Positions 63,713-64,000 of a DNA stretch of 64,000 bases are shown piece after piece. The position numbers and the translations under genes were made by a program. The stretch is from Collimonas sp. OK412 (GTDB taxonomy: Bacteria > Pseudomonadota > Gammaproteobacteria > Burkholderiales > Burkholderiaceae_D), in assembly GCF_900112135.1 (NCBI RefSeq), contig NZ_FOLC01000020.1:25437-89436 (forward strand), given 5' to 3'. Numbering within the stretch: position 1 is the first letter of the stretch; each line of letters starts with the position of its first letter. The notes beneath the pieces were generated by a model. That model was not told where the DNA came from. It was given only the letters and a program-made list of their open reading frames with translations, and did no database searches.

Positions 63713-64000
63713 ATGCTAAAAATCCCTGCACCGTACCAGCACGAACTGGAGATGGTGACACTGGAAAGCCTGGTGCCCAGTGATCATCTACTACGTAAGA
63801 TCGCTGCGGCGGTCGATTTCGATTTTATCCGTGAGAAGGTAGCGCACCTGTACTGCGCCGATAACGGGCGTCCGGCGCTCGATCCGGTAGTGTTGTTCAA
63901 ACTCTTATTCATTGGCTATCTGTTTGGCGTACGCAGTGAACGGCAGTTGATGCGCGAAGTACAAGTGAACGTTGCGTATCGCTGGTTCGCCGGTTTCAGG
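63713..64000 (+). CDS. IS1182-type transposase, N-terminal part (cut by window edge)
   Basis: The open frame from ATG 63713 runs off the right edge with 96 codons: MLKIPAPYQHELEMVTLESL, then RPALDPVVLFKLLFIGYLFG and VRSERQLMREVQVNVAYRWF. This matches the N-terminal DUF772 domain of IS1182/IS5-type transposases. The DDE catalytic residues would be outside the window. Left terminal inverted repeat could not be identified with certainty. It follows aceA's promoter region. Confidence 0.88.
   Translation, partial: MLKIPAPYQHELEMVTLESLVPSDHLLRKIAAAVDFDFIREKVAHLYCADNGRPALDPVVLFKLLFIGYLFGVRSERQLMREVQVNVAYRWFAGFR

Overview
The window looks like a chromosomal segment of a betaproteobacterium, most likely Burkholderiales of the Oxalobacteraceae type (Collimonas or Herbaspirillum-like). 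Support comes from the order tpiA-secG-tRNA-Leu-nuoABCDEFGHIJKLMN-DUF2818-NUDIX, from the gene families present (RelA with a dead hydrolase domain, ETF-ubiquinone oxidoreductase, OmpC-type porin) and from the high G+C of the coding regions. The genus is an inference, because no rRNA or marker gene settles it.

Layout. 1-2688: the end of an integrated element (XRE-like fragment, ParB-like protein, small ORF, excisionase, tyrosine integrase) abutting the 3' end of tRNA-Val(CAC). 2855-11598: relA, ridA, an alpha/beta hydrolase, a two-subunit CoA-transferase with a divergent PAS-LuxR regulator, a thioesterase, ETF-QO and a NUDIX hydrolase. 11690-28601: DUF2818, the complete 14-gene complex I operon, tRNA-Leu(GAG), secG and tpiA, all on the minus strand. 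Two repeat insertions lie inside the nuo operon: a REPIN-like palindrome pair and a 15-bp minisatellite. 28729-36668: housekeeping and accessory genes (PLP ammonia-lyase, yaaA, GNAT, DJ-1/PfpI, PIN, aminotransferase, GST, greB, and a protein with two methylglyoxal-synthase-like domains). 36696-42023: a chaperone-usher fimbrial operon. 42503-51890: HDOD protein, a TonB receptor / APH-fold kinase / PnuC operon, rlmJ, a 242-bp MITE-like element, a GlsB-type membrane protein with a partner, and a CLC channel. 51932-54679: ModE-like regulator and modABC. 54726-61971: porin, then hppD, an amino-acid dehydrogenase and a TrpXYZ-like ABC transporter in one run with a divergent Lrp-type regulator. 62096-64000: isocitrate lyase, then the start of an IS1182-type transposase cut by the window edge.

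How genes work together. Much of the window is respiratory and acyl/amino-acid catabolism: complex I and ETF-QO feed the quinone pool, the CoA-transferase activates acetoacetate-type acids, and isocitrate lyase lets C2 units be assimilated. The ABC-dehydrogenase-HPPD run looks like a compact route for taking up aromatic amino acids and delivering them to homogentisate. The TonB-kinase-PnuC run looks like uptake and phosphate trapping of a vitamin-like nucleoside or thiamine. These two operons, the duplicated methylglyoxal-synthase protein, the MITE and the minisatellite in the nuo operon are the points most worth checking. I did not find a clearly novel multi-gene defence or mobile system; the TonB-kinase-PnuC operon is the best candidate for an undescribed pathway.
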